Below, one piece after another: positions 1-11,124 of a stretch of DNA of 64,000 nucleotides (positions are counted from its first letter, which is position 1; each line of letters opens with the position of its first letter). The translations under genes and the position numbers were made by a program. The DNA is from Actinomyces ruminicola (GTDB lineage: Bacteria; Actinomycetota; Actinomycetes; Actinomycetales; Actinomycetaceae): contig NZ_FNIM01000001.1 in the NCBI RefSeq assembly GCF_900103885.1, positions 248,001 through 312,000 on the forward strand, written 5' to 3'. The notes beneath the pieces are model-generated. The model did not search any database. It saw only the letters and a program-made list of their open reading frames with translations, and was not told the origin of the DNA.

Positions 1-1270
1 CCTCCACCAGCAGGAAGCCGAGCATGTCGCGGGATTCACGCAGCAGCTGGATGCGGGTCTGGATCAGCGGGGCGCCGGCGGTGAGGATCTCCTGCTCGCG
101 CTCCGTCAGGTCGGCGAAGGCGGCGGCGCTCACCAGGGGGCGCGGCGTCCAGTCGGGGTCGGCCGGGTCGGAGTAGACGTCGGCGAGGTAGGGCACCAGC
201 CGGTCGCGGAAGTCGTCAGTCTCGAGCCGACGCAGGTGCTCGGCGTTGATGGCCTCGCACTTCTTGGGGTCGAAGCGCGCCGGGTTGGGGTTGACGTCGG
301 TGATGTCGAAGGCGGCCACCAGCTGGGCGGGCGTGAACACGTCCTCGTCCTTGGCCAGGGACCAGCCCAGCAGGGCCAGGTAGTTCAGCAGCCCCTCCGG
401 CGCCATGCCCCGGAAGCGGTGGATCAGCAGGTTCGACTCGGGATCGCGCTTGGAAAGCTTCTTGTTCCCCTCCCCCATCACATAGGGCAGGTGGGCGAAC
501 TCGGGCACCTGCTGCGCGCGTCCGATCTCCATCAGGGCGCGGTACAGCACGATCTGCCGGGGGGTGGAGGACAGCAGGTCCTCCCCGCGCAGCACGTGGG
601 TGATCCCCATGGCGGCATCATCGACGGGGTTGACGAGCGTGTAGAGCGGGTCGCCGCCGGCGCGCACCACCACGTAGTCGGGCACGGAACCGGCCTTGAA
701 AGTAACCGGGCCACGCACCAGGTCGTTGAAGGTGATGTCCTCGTCCGGCATCCGCATCCGCAGCACGGGCCGGCGGCCCTCGGCGCGGAAGGCCGCCTTC
801 TGCGCCTCGGTGAGGTTGCGGTCGTAGCCGTCGTAACCGAGCTTGGGGTCCTCGCCGTTGGCGCGGTGACGCGCCTCGATCTCGGCGGGGGTGGAGAAGG
901 ACTCGTACAGGTAACCCGCCTCAAGCAGCTCCGCGGCTACCTGCCGGTACAGCTCGGTGCGCTGGGACTGGCGATAGGGGGCGTGAGGGCCGCCCTTGGC
1001 CACGCCCTCGTCCCAGTCCAGCCCGAGCCAGCGCAGTGAGTCGAGGATCGCCTCGAAGGACTCCTCGGAGTCGCGGGCGGCGTCGGTGTCCTCAATGCGC
1101 AGCACGAAGGTGCCGCCGGTGTGACGCGCATAGGCCCAGTTGAACAGGCAGGTGCGCACCATGCCGACGTGGGGCGTGCCCGTGGGGGACGGGCAGAAGC
1201 GGACGCGGATCGGAGCGGAGCCGGGGGCGGGCGGGGTGAAGGCCGGGGCCTTGGAGGTGTCGTCACTCAT
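1..1270 (-). CDS. gltX: Glutamyl-tRNA synthetase, C-terminal part cut by window edge
   Basis: This enzyme attaches glutamate to tRNA-Glu in the cytoplasm (class I aminoacyl-tRNA synthetase). About 423 codons are visible. The ATP-binding HIGH-type motif appears as PTGTPHVG near residues 29-36, and the second signature KLSKR is near residue 269, followed by the start of the anticodon-binding region. The ATG at 1270 gives the short leader [11 protein letters not shown] before the conserved [11 protein letters not shown] block, so this start is preferred. The reading frame runs off the left edge without a stop. No frameshift is seen. The gene is transcribed away from the lipoprotein gene at 1448. 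Confidence 0.95.
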   Translation of the reverse strand, partial: MSDDTSKAPAFTPPAPGSAPIRVRFCPSPTGTPHVGMVRTCLFNWAYARHTGGTFVLRIEDTDAARDSEESFEAILDSLRWLGLDWDEGVAKGGPHAPYRQSQRTELYRQVAAELLEAGYLYESFSTPAEIEARHRANGEDPKLGYDGYDRNLTEAQKAAFRAEGRRPVLRMRMPDEDITFNDLVRGPVTFKAGSVPDYVVVRAGGDPLYTLVNPVDDAAMGITHVLRGEDLLSSTPRQIVLYRALMEIGRAQQVPEFAHLPYVMGEGNKKLSKRDPESNLLIHRFRGMAPEGLLNYLALLGWSLAKDEDVFTPAQLVAAFDITDVNPNPARFDPKKCEAINAEHLRRLETDDFRDRLVPYLADVYSDPADPDWTPRPLVSAAAFADLTEREQEILTAGAPLIQTRIQLLRESRDMLGFLLVE

Positions 1271-1447
1271 GATGGGCCAACCCTAGCCGCCCGTGCGGCC
1301 GGTTCCCGCATGCGCCCCGACGTCGTCGCCCACCGCGCCCGATGTGATCCCCGAACAGCGCTGCCGGGGAGCGCTCCCCATGGCGCTCATCGCCATATCC
1401 CACTAACGTACGTGATGAACCCGTAACCCCAGCTCAGGAGCACCCCC

Positions 1448-2257
1448 ATGAACACGACCATCCTCCGGCCGGCGCCTGTCCTCCGCCGCGGTGCAGTGGC
1501 GCTGCTGGCGCTCGGGCTCGCGCTGCCCGGCATTGCCGCCTGCAACGACGAGGTTCCGGTGGTCACAGCCCCTGAGACCGAGCACTCGAAGGCCGCCGAC
1601 GCCGACAGTTCCCCCTCCCCCGACCCCACCTCGTCCGCCGACGCCGACACCCCGACCACCGGGCTCAGCCCGCTCACCCGGGAGAGCCAGGCGCCCGTCG
1701 ACGACGACGCCGTCGGCGCCGGGGCCGCCTATTGGGACTTCCCCACCTCCGCGTCCGGATGGTGGGTGTACACCCTGGACGACGACGGGATCAACGAGCT
1801 CTACAACGCCGACTCCTGCACCTACACGAGCGCCGAGTACTACTACGACGGCGGCTCCGACTGGGGCGACCAGGACGAGACCGAGTACCAGGCGGACCGC
1901 TGGGTGGAATTCCTCGAGGATGAGCACGGCACCGTCACCGCCACACAGGAGGTGTCCACCTCCGTCACCGACTCCGAGGGTGACCCGGTGGAGATGATCA
2001 TGGTCGACTCGCAGTACAACGAGGACGACGGCGACGCCGTGCGCAACATCTCCTGGCTGCGAGTGTTCTCCTCCGCCGACGACTACACCATGCTCATGCT
2101 CAGCTACACCTGCGGAGTGGATGACGTCGACCAAACGGATCTGAGCCGCCTGGTCTCCAGGACGCACATCGTCAACCCCGGCCCGGCCAAGATGGAGGAC
2201 GGCGCACCGGGCAAGTCCTCCGGCGGCTCCTCCACCGGCAACGACGACATGGTCTGA
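1448..2257 (+). CDS. Putative secreted lipoprotein of unknown function
   Basis: The 269-residue product starts with a lipoprotein signal peptide: a basic N-terminus (LRRG), a hydrophobic stretch and the lipobox GIAAC, with the modified cysteine near residue 32. A Ser/Pro/Asp-rich linker of roughly residues 38-75 follows, then an acidic extracytoplasmic domain rich in Asp, Glu and Tyr. I do not recognise this domain. A CAGGAG ribosome-binding site lies just before the ATG. The gene stands alone, divergent from gltX, and a strong hairpin follows its stop. It is probably anchored to the outer face of the membrane; no substrate is suggested by the sequence. Confidence 0.8.
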   Translation: MNTTILRPAPVLRRGAVALLALGLALPGIAACNDEVPVVTAPETEHSKAADADSSPSPDPTSSADADTPTTGLSPLTRESQAPVDDDAVGAGAAYWDFPTSASGWWVYTLDDDGINELYNADSCTYTSAEYYYDGGSDWGDQDETEYQADRWVEFLEDEHGTVTATQEVSTSVTDSEGDPVEMIMVDSQYNEDDGDAVRNISWLRVFSSADDYTMLMLSYTCGVDDVDQTDLSRLVSRTHIVNPGPAKMEDGAPGKSSGGSSTGNDDMV

Positions 2258-2279
2258 TCCCGGTGCCCTCCCCGCCCGG

Positions 2280-2311
2280 CGGCGCCCCGTACCGGAGGGT
2301 ACGGGGCGCCG
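2280..2311 (+). terminator. Hairpin terminator after the lipoprotein gene
   Basis: A perfect 14-bp inverted repeat with a GGAG loop lies 22 bases after the lipoprotein stop codon. It has no T-run, which is common for terminators in high-GC actinobacteria. It separates this gene from patB. Confidence 0.7.
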
Positions 2312-2400
2312 TCATGTCGCCGGCCGGCGCGGACGGCACCGCCCGCCGGTCGGCGTCGTTGGCTCTGGGACTCGGCGTGCGGCTTCCATAAACTGCCCGC

Positions 2401-3687
2401 ATGACTGTCTCCAGCCCCGCCCCGGCGCCCGTCCCCGGGCCAACCGCACCGGCGCCCGCGTTCGACGCCGCCGCCACCGAGGCCGCCTTCGATGCCCTCA
2501 CCCCCGAGGCCATGCGGCAGCGCGGCTCGCTGAAGTGGAGCATGTACCCCGGCGACGTGATCGGCGCCTGGGTGGCGGAGATGGACCTGGGTACGGCACC
2601 GTCGGTCACCGCCGTCCTGCAGCGCGCCGTCACCGACGGCTCCTACGGCTACCTGCCGCCGCACGTCGGCAGGGCCGCCCAGGAGGAGACCGCCCGCTTC
2701 CAGCGCGAGGTATTCGGCTGGCGGGTGGATGCACGGGACGTGAGCCTGCTGCCGGACGTGCTCTCCGCCCTGGGCGCGGTGATCGCCCACCACACGCGCC
2801 CCGGCAGCCCCGTGATCGTGCCCACCCCCGCCTACATGCCGTTCCTGTCCATTCCCGGCAGATACGGGCGCGAGTGCGTGCAGGTGCCCGCCCTGCGCGG
2901 GCCGGGGACCGCGGTCTCCGTCGGCGGCGCTGCGAGCGTGAGCTGGGCGCTGGACCTGGACCGCATTGAGGCGGCCATGGCGGACGGCGCCGGCCTGCTG
3001 GTGCTGTGCAACCCGTGGAACCCGGTGGGGCGGGTTCTTCCCGCCGCCGAGCTCGACGCCGTCGCCGAGCTCTCCGCACGCTACCGGGTGCCGGTCTTCG
3101 CCGACGAGATCCACAACTCACTGATCCTGGACCCGCAGACCGCGCACATCCCCTACGCCTCGCGCTCAGGCGCCGACCCCGACCTGACCTTCACCGCCAC
3201 CGCCGCCTCCAAGGGCTGGAACACGCCCGGCCTGAAGTGCGCCCAGCTGATCGCCTCCGCCGGGGCGCGCCGGGTCTGGGAGGACAGCCCGCTGTCCCGG
3301 CACCTGGCCAACGAGGCGTCACTGCTCGGCGCCCGGGCGACCGTGGCCGCCCTGCGGGACGGGCGGGAGTGGAACGCCTGCGTGCGGGCGTATGTGCGTA
3401 ACAACGCCCAGCTGGTGGAGCAGGCGCTTTCCGCGGTCGACGGCGTTGAGCTCACGGTCCCGTCGGGCACCTACCTCGCCTGGCTGGACTGCTCCGGACT
3501 GCCCCTGCCCGACGGCGTCTCCCCGGCCGACTTCTTCCGCCGCGAGCCCGGGGTGGCGATGAACGCCGGCGCCGCCTTCGGGGTCGGCTACGAGTCCTAC
3601 TGTCGGCTCAACCTGGCCACGGGGCGGCGCATTGAGGAGCAGACCGTGCAGCGCCTGGTGGACGCCGTCGCCCGCCTGCGCGCCTGA
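2401..3687 (+). CDS. patB: PLP-dependent C-S lyase / aminotransferase, MalY/PatB type
   Basis: The 428-residue fold-type I PLP enzyme belongs to the MalY/PatB group, whose members cleave C-S bonds such as cystathionine to homocysteine, or act as cysteine-S-conjugate lyases. The Schiff-base lysine is K271 in TAASKGWNTPGLKCA. The cofactor-binding segments CNPWNPVGR and FADEIHNSL are present. The leader of about 30 Ala/Pro-rich residues is longer than usual. The flanking genes are not sulfur genes, so the exact substrate cannot be set; methionine biosynthesis or thiol release from conjugates are both possible. Confidence 0.85.
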   Translation: MTVSSPAPAPVPGPTAPAPAFDAAATEAAFDALTPEAMRQRGSLKWSMYPGDVIGAWVAEMDLGTAPSVTAVLQRAVTDGSYGYLPPHVGRAAQEETARFQREVFGWRVDARDVSLLPDVLSALGAVIAHHTRPGSPVIVPTPAYMPFLSIPGRYGRECVQVPALRGPGTAVSVGGAASVSWALDLDRIEAAMADGAGLLVLCNPWNPVGRVLPAAELDAVAELSARYRVPVFADEIHNSLILDPQTAHIPYASRSGADPDLTFTATAASKGWNTPGLKCAQLIASAGARRVWEDSPLSRHLANEASLLGARATVAALRDGREWNACVRAYVRNNAQLVEQALSAVDGVELTVPSGTYLAWLDCSGLPLPDGVSPADFFRREPGVAMNAGAAFGVGYESYCRLNLATGRRIEEQTVQRLVDAVARLRA

Positions 3688-3759
3688 GGCGAGCCGCCCC
3701 GGGCGTGAGGCGGGCGCGTGCTCCCGGTCGAGAAGGCTTCCACCCGAACGAGAGAGGGC

Positions 3760-4590
3760 TCAGCGGCGCACCACCGGGTTGCCGAAGGCGCCGATGCCGT
3801 CCACCTCGACCTCGACGCGCTGGCCGGCGCGGATCTCGCCCACGCCCGCGGGCGTGCCCGTGAGCACGACGTCGCCGGGCAGCAGCGTGAACACGTGCGA
3901 TACGTAGGAGATCAGTTCGGGGACGGGCCGGATCATGTCGGCGGTCGTCCCCTCCTGGACGATCCGCCCGTCCACCCGGGTGCGCACCGCGGCGTCGGCC
4001 GGGTCAAAGCCGGGACGGTCGCCGGTCGACGGCTCCGGGACCTCGATCCAGGGACCGAGCGGGCAGGAGGTGTCGAAGGCCTTGGCACGCGTCCAGGTCT
4101 CGTCCTCGCGCTGGCAGTCGCGGGCGGAGACATCGTTGGCGACCGTGTAGCCGAAGATCGCGGAGGCGGCCTGAACCGGCGTGGCGTCCTTGACCACCGA
4201 CTTGATGACCACGGCCAGCTCGGCCTCGTAGTGGACCTCGCTGGACCAGGAGGGAAGCACGATGGGCGTGTCCGGGCCGATGACGGCCGTGTTGGGCTTG
4301 AGGAAGACGATCGGCTCGGCGGGGGCCTGCCCGCCCATCTCGGCGGCGTGGGCGGCGTAGTTCTTGCCGATGCCCACCACCTTCGAGCGCGGGATCACCG
4401 GGGAGACGAGGCGGGCCTCCGCCAGGGGAACCACCTCCCCGGTCGCCTCGGGGGGCGTGTACAGCGGGTCGCCCTTGAGCACCAGCAGGCGTCCGGCGGA
4501 CTCGCCGGAGGGGGTGGCCTCATCGGCGGGCAGGCCGTCGACGATGCCGTAGCGGAGTTCATCTCCGGTGGAGAAGCGTGCGATCTTCAT
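3760..4590 (-). CDS. Fumarylacetoacetate hydrolase family protein
   Basis: The 276-residue protein has the FAH C-terminal fold. The expected divalent-metal ligands are visible: E122 and E124 in HYEAELAVVI, and D153 in ANDVSARDCQ. The family includes fumarylpyruvate hydrolases, acylpyruvases, oxaloacetate decarboxylases and homoprotocatechuate-pathway isomerases/decarboxylases. The N-terminal 70 residues form the short domain typical of the acylpyruvase/HpcE-like branch. No aromatic-degradation genes lie nearby, so a housekeeping acylpyruvate or oxaloacetate role is at least as likely. It is convergent with patB, and the AGCS genes lie upstream. Confidence 0.85.
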   Translation of the reverse strand: MKIARFSTGDELRYGIVDGLPADEATPSGESAGRLLVLKGDPLYTPPEATGEVVPLAEARLVSPVIPRSKVVGIGKNYAAHAAEMGGQAPAEPIVFLKPNTAVIGPDTPIVLPSWSSEVHYEAELAVVIKSVVKDATPVQAASAIFGYTVANDVSARDCQREDETWTRAKAFDTSCPLGPWIEVPEPSTGDRPGFDPADAAVRTRVDGRIVQEGTTADMIRPVPELISYVSHVFTLLPGDVVLTGTPAGVGEIRAGQRVEVEVDGIGAFGNPVVRR

Positions 4591-4674
4591 GGGACGACCC
4601 TAGATGATCGCTGCCGGCGCTGGTTGGGGCGGCGGCCCAGTTCCGAGCATGTCACCCGCTGAGGCATGAGTTCG

Positions 4675-4698
4675 CGCGGGGGCCGAGGGGCCTCCGCG
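4675..4698 (-). terminator. Hairpin terminator after the first AGCS symporter
   Basis: A 10-bp stem with one G-U pair and a GAGG loop lies 17 bases beyond the stop of the AGCS gene, on the minus strand. It sits between that gene and the FAH-family gene in the same direction. Confidence 0.5.
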
Positions 4699-4714
4699 AG
4701 CATGCGCCGAGGCC

Positions 4715-6232
<1,518 letters not shown>

Positions 6233-6464
6233 GGGTCTCCGGACGTAGTCGGGGTGCGCCGGTGGGCGGGCGCGCGGGACCGCCTCGCGGACGAGCCCTT
6301 AACGGTTGCAACTGTCCCAGGCCACAGGCGCTGAGGCCAGGATCCGGGACGGGTATGCAGCTCACTGTATTGAGTCTGCCGGTCCCATCGCCCGCAATGT
6401 ATGCGATCTCACGGCATCGCGGGAGGCCGCGGAAACGCGTCACAGCGAGGGACGCGCCGGTGAA

Positions 6465-7985
6465 TCAGTAGTACTCGGCGCCGCGGACCTGTTCACCCGA
6501 TGCGAGGGACTCGTCGACGTCGTCGTCCCAGACGTCGCCAGGCAGCCGCCCCGGCAGGTAGGGGTTGTCGGTGGCGACGAAGCGGACCTCCGCGGTCGGC
6601 ATCCAGCCGACACCATCCCAGGTTGGCTGGGCCTCCCAGTCGCGCAGGACGCCCAGCACCCACGGCGTCAGGGTCACCAGCGCGATCAGGTTCAGGACGG
6701 CGCCGACGCCGAGGAGCACGTCGGCCAGCGTCCACACGGTCGTCAGGGCCGCCCCGCCCCCGATGCAGGCGCACGCGACGGCGGCCATGCGCAGCGTCGT
6801 CGTCGCCCAGGGCGCGCGGGTGAGGTAGTCCAGGCACACCTCGGCGTAGGAGAAGGCGCCCAGGATGGTGGAGTAGGCGAGTACGAGCACCAGCAGCGTC
6901 ATTGGCCAGCTGGTCCACTGCCCCAGCGTGGACGCGATGGCGGTCTGGGTGAGGGTTCCGGAGACGTTCGGATCTTCGATGCCCGTGACGCCGGGGGTGT
7001 ACACGGCGGCGTCGGAGCGGCCGGCGATGAGGATAGCCAGGGCGGTGGCGGTGCAGACGAACAGGGTGTCCACCAGCACGCCGAAGACCTGCACGAAGCC
7101 CTGCTGGGCCGGATGCGCCACCGTGGCCGAGCCGGCGGCGCAGGCGGCCCCGCCCAGGCCGGCCTCGTTGGAGAACAGGCCCCGGCGCACGCCGTTGAGC
7201 AGCGCCGCGGTGACACCGCCGGCGACGCCGGCCAGGCCCGCGCGCAGGTTGAAGGCGGCGGCGAAGATGTCGCCGATGGCCGCGAGGGCCTGGAGCGGGT
7301 GGGTGACGATGATGAGCAGCACCAGGAACAGGTACAGGCAGGCCATGACGGGGGCGAGCCACTCGGTCACCCGCACCACCGAGCGCAGCCCGCCCAGCAG
7401 CACGGGGGCGACGAGCACGGTCACGATCACCGCGCCCTGCCAGGGCGTCAGGCTGCTGGAGGCGCCGAGCGCCGCAGTCATGGCATTGGCCTGCACCATG
7501 GGCATGGCCAGGCCGTTGGCCACCATGAAGACGACGGCGAATACGCCGCCGACCACGGGCAGGCGCATGCCGCGGGCCATGTAGTAGGCGGGTCCGCCTC
7601 GGTAGGTGCCGTCCCCGCGGCGCACCTTGAACAGCTGGCCCAGGGTCGCCTCGGCGAAGGCCGTGGCCGTGCCGAGCAGGGCCACCACCCACATCCAGAA
7701 CACGGCACCCGGCCCGCCCAGGACCAGGGCGAGGGCCACGCCGACGATGTTGCCGGTACCCACCCGGCAGGCCAGGCCGACGGCGAAGGCCTGGAAGGAG
7801 GAGATGCCGCCGCGGGCGCCGGACCGGGAGGAGGCCACCGAGCGCAGCATGGAGCCGAGGTGACGCAGCTGCAGACCGCGGGTGCGGATGGTGAACCAGG
7901 CGCCCGCTCCCAGGAGCAGCCAGATCAGGATCGTGCCGAACAGCAGGTTGGAGGCGCTGTTAAGGAAGGCGTTGATGGCGTCCAT
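6465..7985 (-). CDS. Sodium:alanine/glycine symporter, AGCS family (copy 2)
   Basis: The 506-residue protein carries the same AGCS architecture as its neighbours: GTGNIVGVALALVLGGPG near residue 90, GGPAYYMARG near 137, and the SNEAGLGGAACAAGSA loop. That loop differs from the PNAA version of the other three copies (GGAACAAGSATVAHPAQQG), which may indicate a different substrate. The start lies 3 bases after the stop of copy 3, so the two are almost certainly co-transcribed. About eleven membrane segments are visible. A 232-base gap separates it from copy 1. Confidence 0.92.
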   Translation of the reverse strand: MDAINAFLNSASNLLFGTILIWLLLGAGAWFTIRTRGLQLRHLGSMLRSVASSRSGARGGISSFQAFAVGLACRVGTGNIVGVALALVLGGPGAVFWMWVVALLGTATAFAEATLGQLFKVRRGDGTYRGGPAYYMARGMRLPVVGGVFAVVFMVANGLAMPMVQANAMTAALGASSSLTPWQGAVIVTVLVAPVLLGGLRSVVRVTEWLAPVMACLYLFLVLLIIVTHPLQALAAIGDIFAAAFNLRAGLAGVAGGVTAALLNGVRRGLFSNEAGLGGAACAAGSATVAHPAQQGFVQVFGVLVDTLFVCTATALAILIAGRSDAAVYTPGVTGIEDPNVSGTLTQTAIASTLGQWTSWPMTLLVLVLAYSTILGAFSYAEVCLDYLTRAPWATTTLRMAAVACACIGGGAALTTVWTLADVLLGVGAVLNLIALVTLTPWVLGVLRDWEAQPTWDGVGWMPTAEVRFVATDNPYLPGRLPGDVWDDDVDESLASGEQVRGAEYY

Positions 7986-7988
7986 GGC

Positions 7989-9500
7989 TCAGCTCCCCAC
8001 GTTCTCAGGCGTGGCGTCGGAAGGGTCAAGGGTGTAGGGCGCGGCGGGGTCGACGGGAGGCTCCCACACGCCGGGCAGGACGTCCCCGGGCAGCTCGGGG
8101 TTGCCGTGACCGACGAATACCGGCTCGGCGCCTACGGCGCGCTGGGCCTCGTAGTCGCGCAGGGTGCCGCGCACCCAGGGGAACAGCCGCACGATCACCA
8201 CCAGGTTGATCACGCCCAGCAGTCCCAGGGCGATGTCGGTCAGCGCCCACACGATCGGCAGGGTCAGCACGGTGCCGGCGAAGGCGGCGGCCGTGAGCAG
8301 GATGCCGAAGGCCTGCTCGGCGCGCTTCTCCCCGCCCAGGTAATTGACGTTGACCTGGGAGTAGGAGTAGCAGCCCAGCACGGTGGAGAAGACGAGTACG
8401 AAGATCAGCACGACGATCGGCCAGGTGGTCCAGGCCCCCAGGTGCTCGGCCACGGCCTGCTGGGTCAGGACTGCGCCAACCAGCCCCTCGTTGCCGGGCT
8501 GGTAAGTGTCGGTGGCCAGCAGGATCAGCAGGCCGGTGGCGGTGCACACCAGGCCGGTGTCGACGAATACGCCGAAGGCCTGGATCAGGCCCTGGCGCAC
8601 GGGGTGGCTGGTGGTGGCGGTGCCCGCGGCATTGGGCACCGTGCCCAGGCCGGCCTCGTTGGAGAACAGGCCGCGGCGCACGCCGTTGAGGACGGCCGCC
8701 AGGATGCCGCCGGCGGTGCCGAACAGGGCCTGGTCCATGCCGAAGGCGCCGCGGAAGATCTGGCCGAAGACGGCGGGGATCTCACCGAGGTGCATGAGGA
8801 TGACCACGAGGGTGACCAGCACGTAGGCCAGGGCCATGAACGGGGCGACCACCTCGGTGACACGGGCGACGGACTTCAGCCCCCCGAGCACCACCGGACC
8901 GGTGAGCAGCACCAGGGCCACCCCGACCATCCACGGCGACACCTCGGGAACAGTGGCGTTGATGACGCCGGCCAGGGAGTTGGTCTGAACCATGACCACG
9001 GTCACGCCGACACTGACGATGCACAGGCCGGCGAAGACGGCGCCCCAGAGTCTCGAGCCGAGCCCGTTCTTGATGTAGTAGGCGGGGCCGCCGCGGAAGG
9101 TGAAGTCGCGGCCGCGCTCCTTGAAGATCTGGGCCAGGGTGGACTCGGTGAAGCTGGTGGCCATGCCGATCAGCGCCACCACCCACATCCAGAACAGGGC
9201 GCCGGGCCCGCCGGCGACGACGGCGAGCGCCACCCCGGCGATATTGCCGATGCCCACCCGGGCCGCCAGGCCGACGGCGAAGGCCTGGAAGGAGGAGATG
9301 CCGCCGGCGGCACCGGTGCGGGAGGAGGCCACCGCGCGCAGCATGGAGCCGAAGTGGCGCAGCTGCACGCCGCGGGTGCGGATGGTGACGTAGATGCCTA
9401 CGGCGATCAGCAGCGCGGCCAGGAAGTAGGTGTAGAAGAGGTCGTCTACCTGGTTGAGGGTGTTCTCGAGGTCGGCGAGGTTCAAGACGGGTTGAGGCAT
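7989..9500 (-). CDS. Sodium:alanine/glycine symporter, AGCS family (copy 3)
   Basis: The 503-residue AGCS protein has GIGNIAGVALAVVAGGPGALF near residue 98, where one Thr/Val of the usual GTGNIVGVA is changed to Ile/Ala. It also has GGPAYYIKNG near 145 and SNEAGLGTVPNAAGTA near 290. It is the middle gene of the AGCS4-AGCS3-AGCS2 run, 45 bases after copy 4 and 3 bases before copy 2. The hydrophilic C-terminal tail is Pro-rich. The predicted role is Na+-coupled small amino acid uptake at the plasma membrane. Confidence 0.92.
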   Translation of the reverse strand: MPQPVLNLADLENTLNQVDDLFYTYFLAALLIAVGIYVTIRTRGVQLRHFGSMLRAVASSRTGAAGGISSFQAFAVGLAARVGIGNIAGVALAVVAGGPGALFWMWVVALIGMATSFTESTLAQIFKERGRDFTFRGGPAYYIKNGLGSRLWGAVFAGLCIVSVGVTVVMVQTNSLAGVINATVPEVSPWMVGVALVLLTGPVVLGGLKSVARVTEVVAPFMALAYVLVTLVVILMHLGEIPAVFGQIFRGAFGMDQALFGTAGGILAAVLNGVRRGLFSNEAGLGTVPNAAGTATTSHPVRQGLIQAFGVFVDTGLVCTATGLLILLATDTYQPGNEGLVGAVLTQQAVAEHLGAWTTWPIVVLIFVLVFSTVLGCYSYSQVNVNYLGGEKRAEQAFGILLTAAAFAGTVLTLPIVWALTDIALGLLGVINLVVIVRLFPWVRGTLRDYEAQRAVGAEPVFVGHGNPELPGDVLPGVWEPPVDPAAPYTLDPSDATPENVGS

Positions 9501-9545
9501 TGGGGCTCCTTGCTGGTGGGGATTCGAGGGGCGGGGTCAGTCGGG

Positions 9546-11006
9546 TCAGTTCCAGACGTCGCCGGGGACGTCGGCGGGGAGGTGGGGGTTGTCCCTGCCG
9601 CGGAAGACGGGGTGGGCCACCCCGGCGCGGCGCTGGGTCTCCCAGTCGCGCAGGGCACCCACCCCCCACTTGGACAGCAGGATCAGGGCGACCAGGTTGG
9701 TGACGGTCATGACGGCCATGGCGATGTCGACGGCGTTCCACACGACGTCGAGCGACAGCACGGCGCCGGCGGTGGCGGAGACCACCGAGACCACGCGCAC
9801 CGTCCAGGTGGCCCAGGTCTTGCCGCCGGTCAGGAAGGACATGTTGGTGTCGGAGTAGACGTAGGCGGCGATGATGGAGGAGTAGGCGAGCACGAAGATG
9901 AGCACGGCGATGGGCAGGATGGTCCAGCCACCGAGCTCGTGGGAGACGGCCATGATGGTCAGGGTGGAGGGGTTGGCGCCGTCGGCTCCCCACACCTCGG
10001 GCCCGGCGATGAGGATGACGAAGGCGGTGGCGGTGCACACCACGATGGTGTCGATGAACACGCCCAGGGACTGGATCAGGCCCTGCTGCACCGGGTGGGC
10101 GACGGTGGCGGTGGCGGCCGCGTTCGGGGCGGTGCCCTGGCCGGCCTCGTTGGAGAACAGGCCGCGCTTGGTGCCATTGACGACGGCGGCGAGGATGCCG
10201 CCGCCCAGGCCTCCCACCAGCGGCTGCGGGGCGAAGGCGGATGAGACGATCAGGCCCAGCACCTCCACGAACCGGCCCAGGTGCATCAGGCAGATGATGA
10301 ACACCATGATGATGTAGATGCCCGCCATGATCGGGGCCATCCACTCGGTCACCCGGGCCACGGTCCGGATGCCGCCGAAGATGACCATGGCGGTGAACAC
10401 GAAGACGAGGGCGGCGATGACCAGCTGGGCGGCGGAGAAGCCGCCGAAGCCCTCGATGGCGGAGCCGTCGTCGCCGATGGCGCCCAGGAGGGTGCCGGCC
10501 ACCGCGTTGGACTGCACCGAGGTGATGATGAAGCCGCAGGTGACCAGGGTGATGACGGCGTAGACGCCGGCCAGCACCGGACTGCCCACGCCGGCGCGCA
10601 TGTAGTAGGCGGGGCCGCCGCGGAAGGAGCCGTCGGCGGCGCGGACCTTGAAGATCTGGGCGAGGGTGGCCTCGAAGAAGGCGGTGGCCATGCCCACCAG
10701 GGCCACCACCCACATCCAGAACACGGCGCCCGGTCCGCCCATGAGCAGCGCGGCGGCCACCCCGAAGATGTTGCCGACGCCGACGCGGGCGGCGAGCGAA
10801 ATGGCGAAGGCCTGGAAGGAGGAGATGCCGCCGCGGGCGCCGGCGCGGGAGGAGGCCACGGCGCGGAACATGGCGGGCAGGTGGCGCACCTGGACGCCGC
10901 GGGTGCGGATGGTCAGGAACAGCCCGGTGCCCACCAGCACCCACATGGTGATGTGCGCGGTGATCCAGTCGGCGATCGTCAGCAGGCTGTCGGCGAGAGC
11001 TTCCAT
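9546..11006 (-). CDS. Sodium:alanine/glycine symporter, AGCS family (copy 4)
   Basis: This is the first gene of the AGCS run. An upstream ATG at 11096 is also in frame, but the ATG at 11006 (MEALADSLLTIADW) aligns with the N-termini of the other three copies and leaves no odd hydrophilic leader, so it is preferred (486 residues). Family blocks are GVGNIFGVAAALLMGGPGAVF, GGPAYYMRAG and SNEAGQGTAPNAAATA. Segments of the four paralogues are near-identical in sequence, for example FWMWVVAL and SSFQAFA, while the loops diverge, so duplication is old or selection keeps them distinct. Confidence 0.9.
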   Translation of the reverse strand: MEALADSLLTIADWITAHITMWVLVGTGLFLTIRTRGVQVRHLPAMFRAVASSRAGARGGISSFQAFAISLAARVGVGNIFGVAAALLMGGPGAVFWMWVVALVGMATAFFEATLAQIFKVRAADGSFRGGPAYYMRAGVGSPVLAGVYAVITLVTCGFIITSVQSNAVAGTLLGAIGDDGSAIEGFGGFSAAQLVIAALVFVFTAMVIFGGIRTVARVTEWMAPIMAGIYIIMVFIICLMHLGRFVEVLGLIVSSAFAPQPLVGGLGGGILAAVVNGTKRGLFSNEAGQGTAPNAAATATVAHPVQQGLIQSLGVFIDTIVVCTATAFVILIAGPEVWGADGANPSTLTIMAVSHELGGWTILPIAVLIFVLAYSSIIAAYVYSDTNMSFLTGGKTWATWTVRVVSVVSATAGAVLSLDVVWNAVDIAMAVMTVTNLVALILLSKWGVGALRDWETQRRAGVAHPVFRGRDNPHLPADVPGDVWN

Positions 11007-11124
11007 GAACGAGTGGGCCTTCCACGTGGGCAGACGGGAACGCGCCGCATCATCGCACAATCCCGGGAGCGGCCTCTCACCCGTCCGCATATCCATACAC
11101 CACCGCGGGCGTCCGGATACCGGC

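Noticed and set aside
236-1039. Long plus-strand open frame over the gltX region
   Set aside because: It is the complement shadow of gltX in high-GC DNA; its translation is Gly/Val/His-rich with no family match, whereas the minus strand carries both synthetase signatures.
6233-6464. Glycine riboswitch upstream of AGCS copy 1
   Set aside because: Such riboswitches often precede AGCS genes, but I could not find the conserved paired aptamer cores in this 232-base gap.
6306-10244. 1312-codon plus-strand open frame across the AGCS genes
   Set aside because: It is antisense to three well-supported symporter genes. The repetitive Gly/Asp/His/Glu composition and recurring HHPHPEHG-type segments are complements of the paralogous membrane segments.
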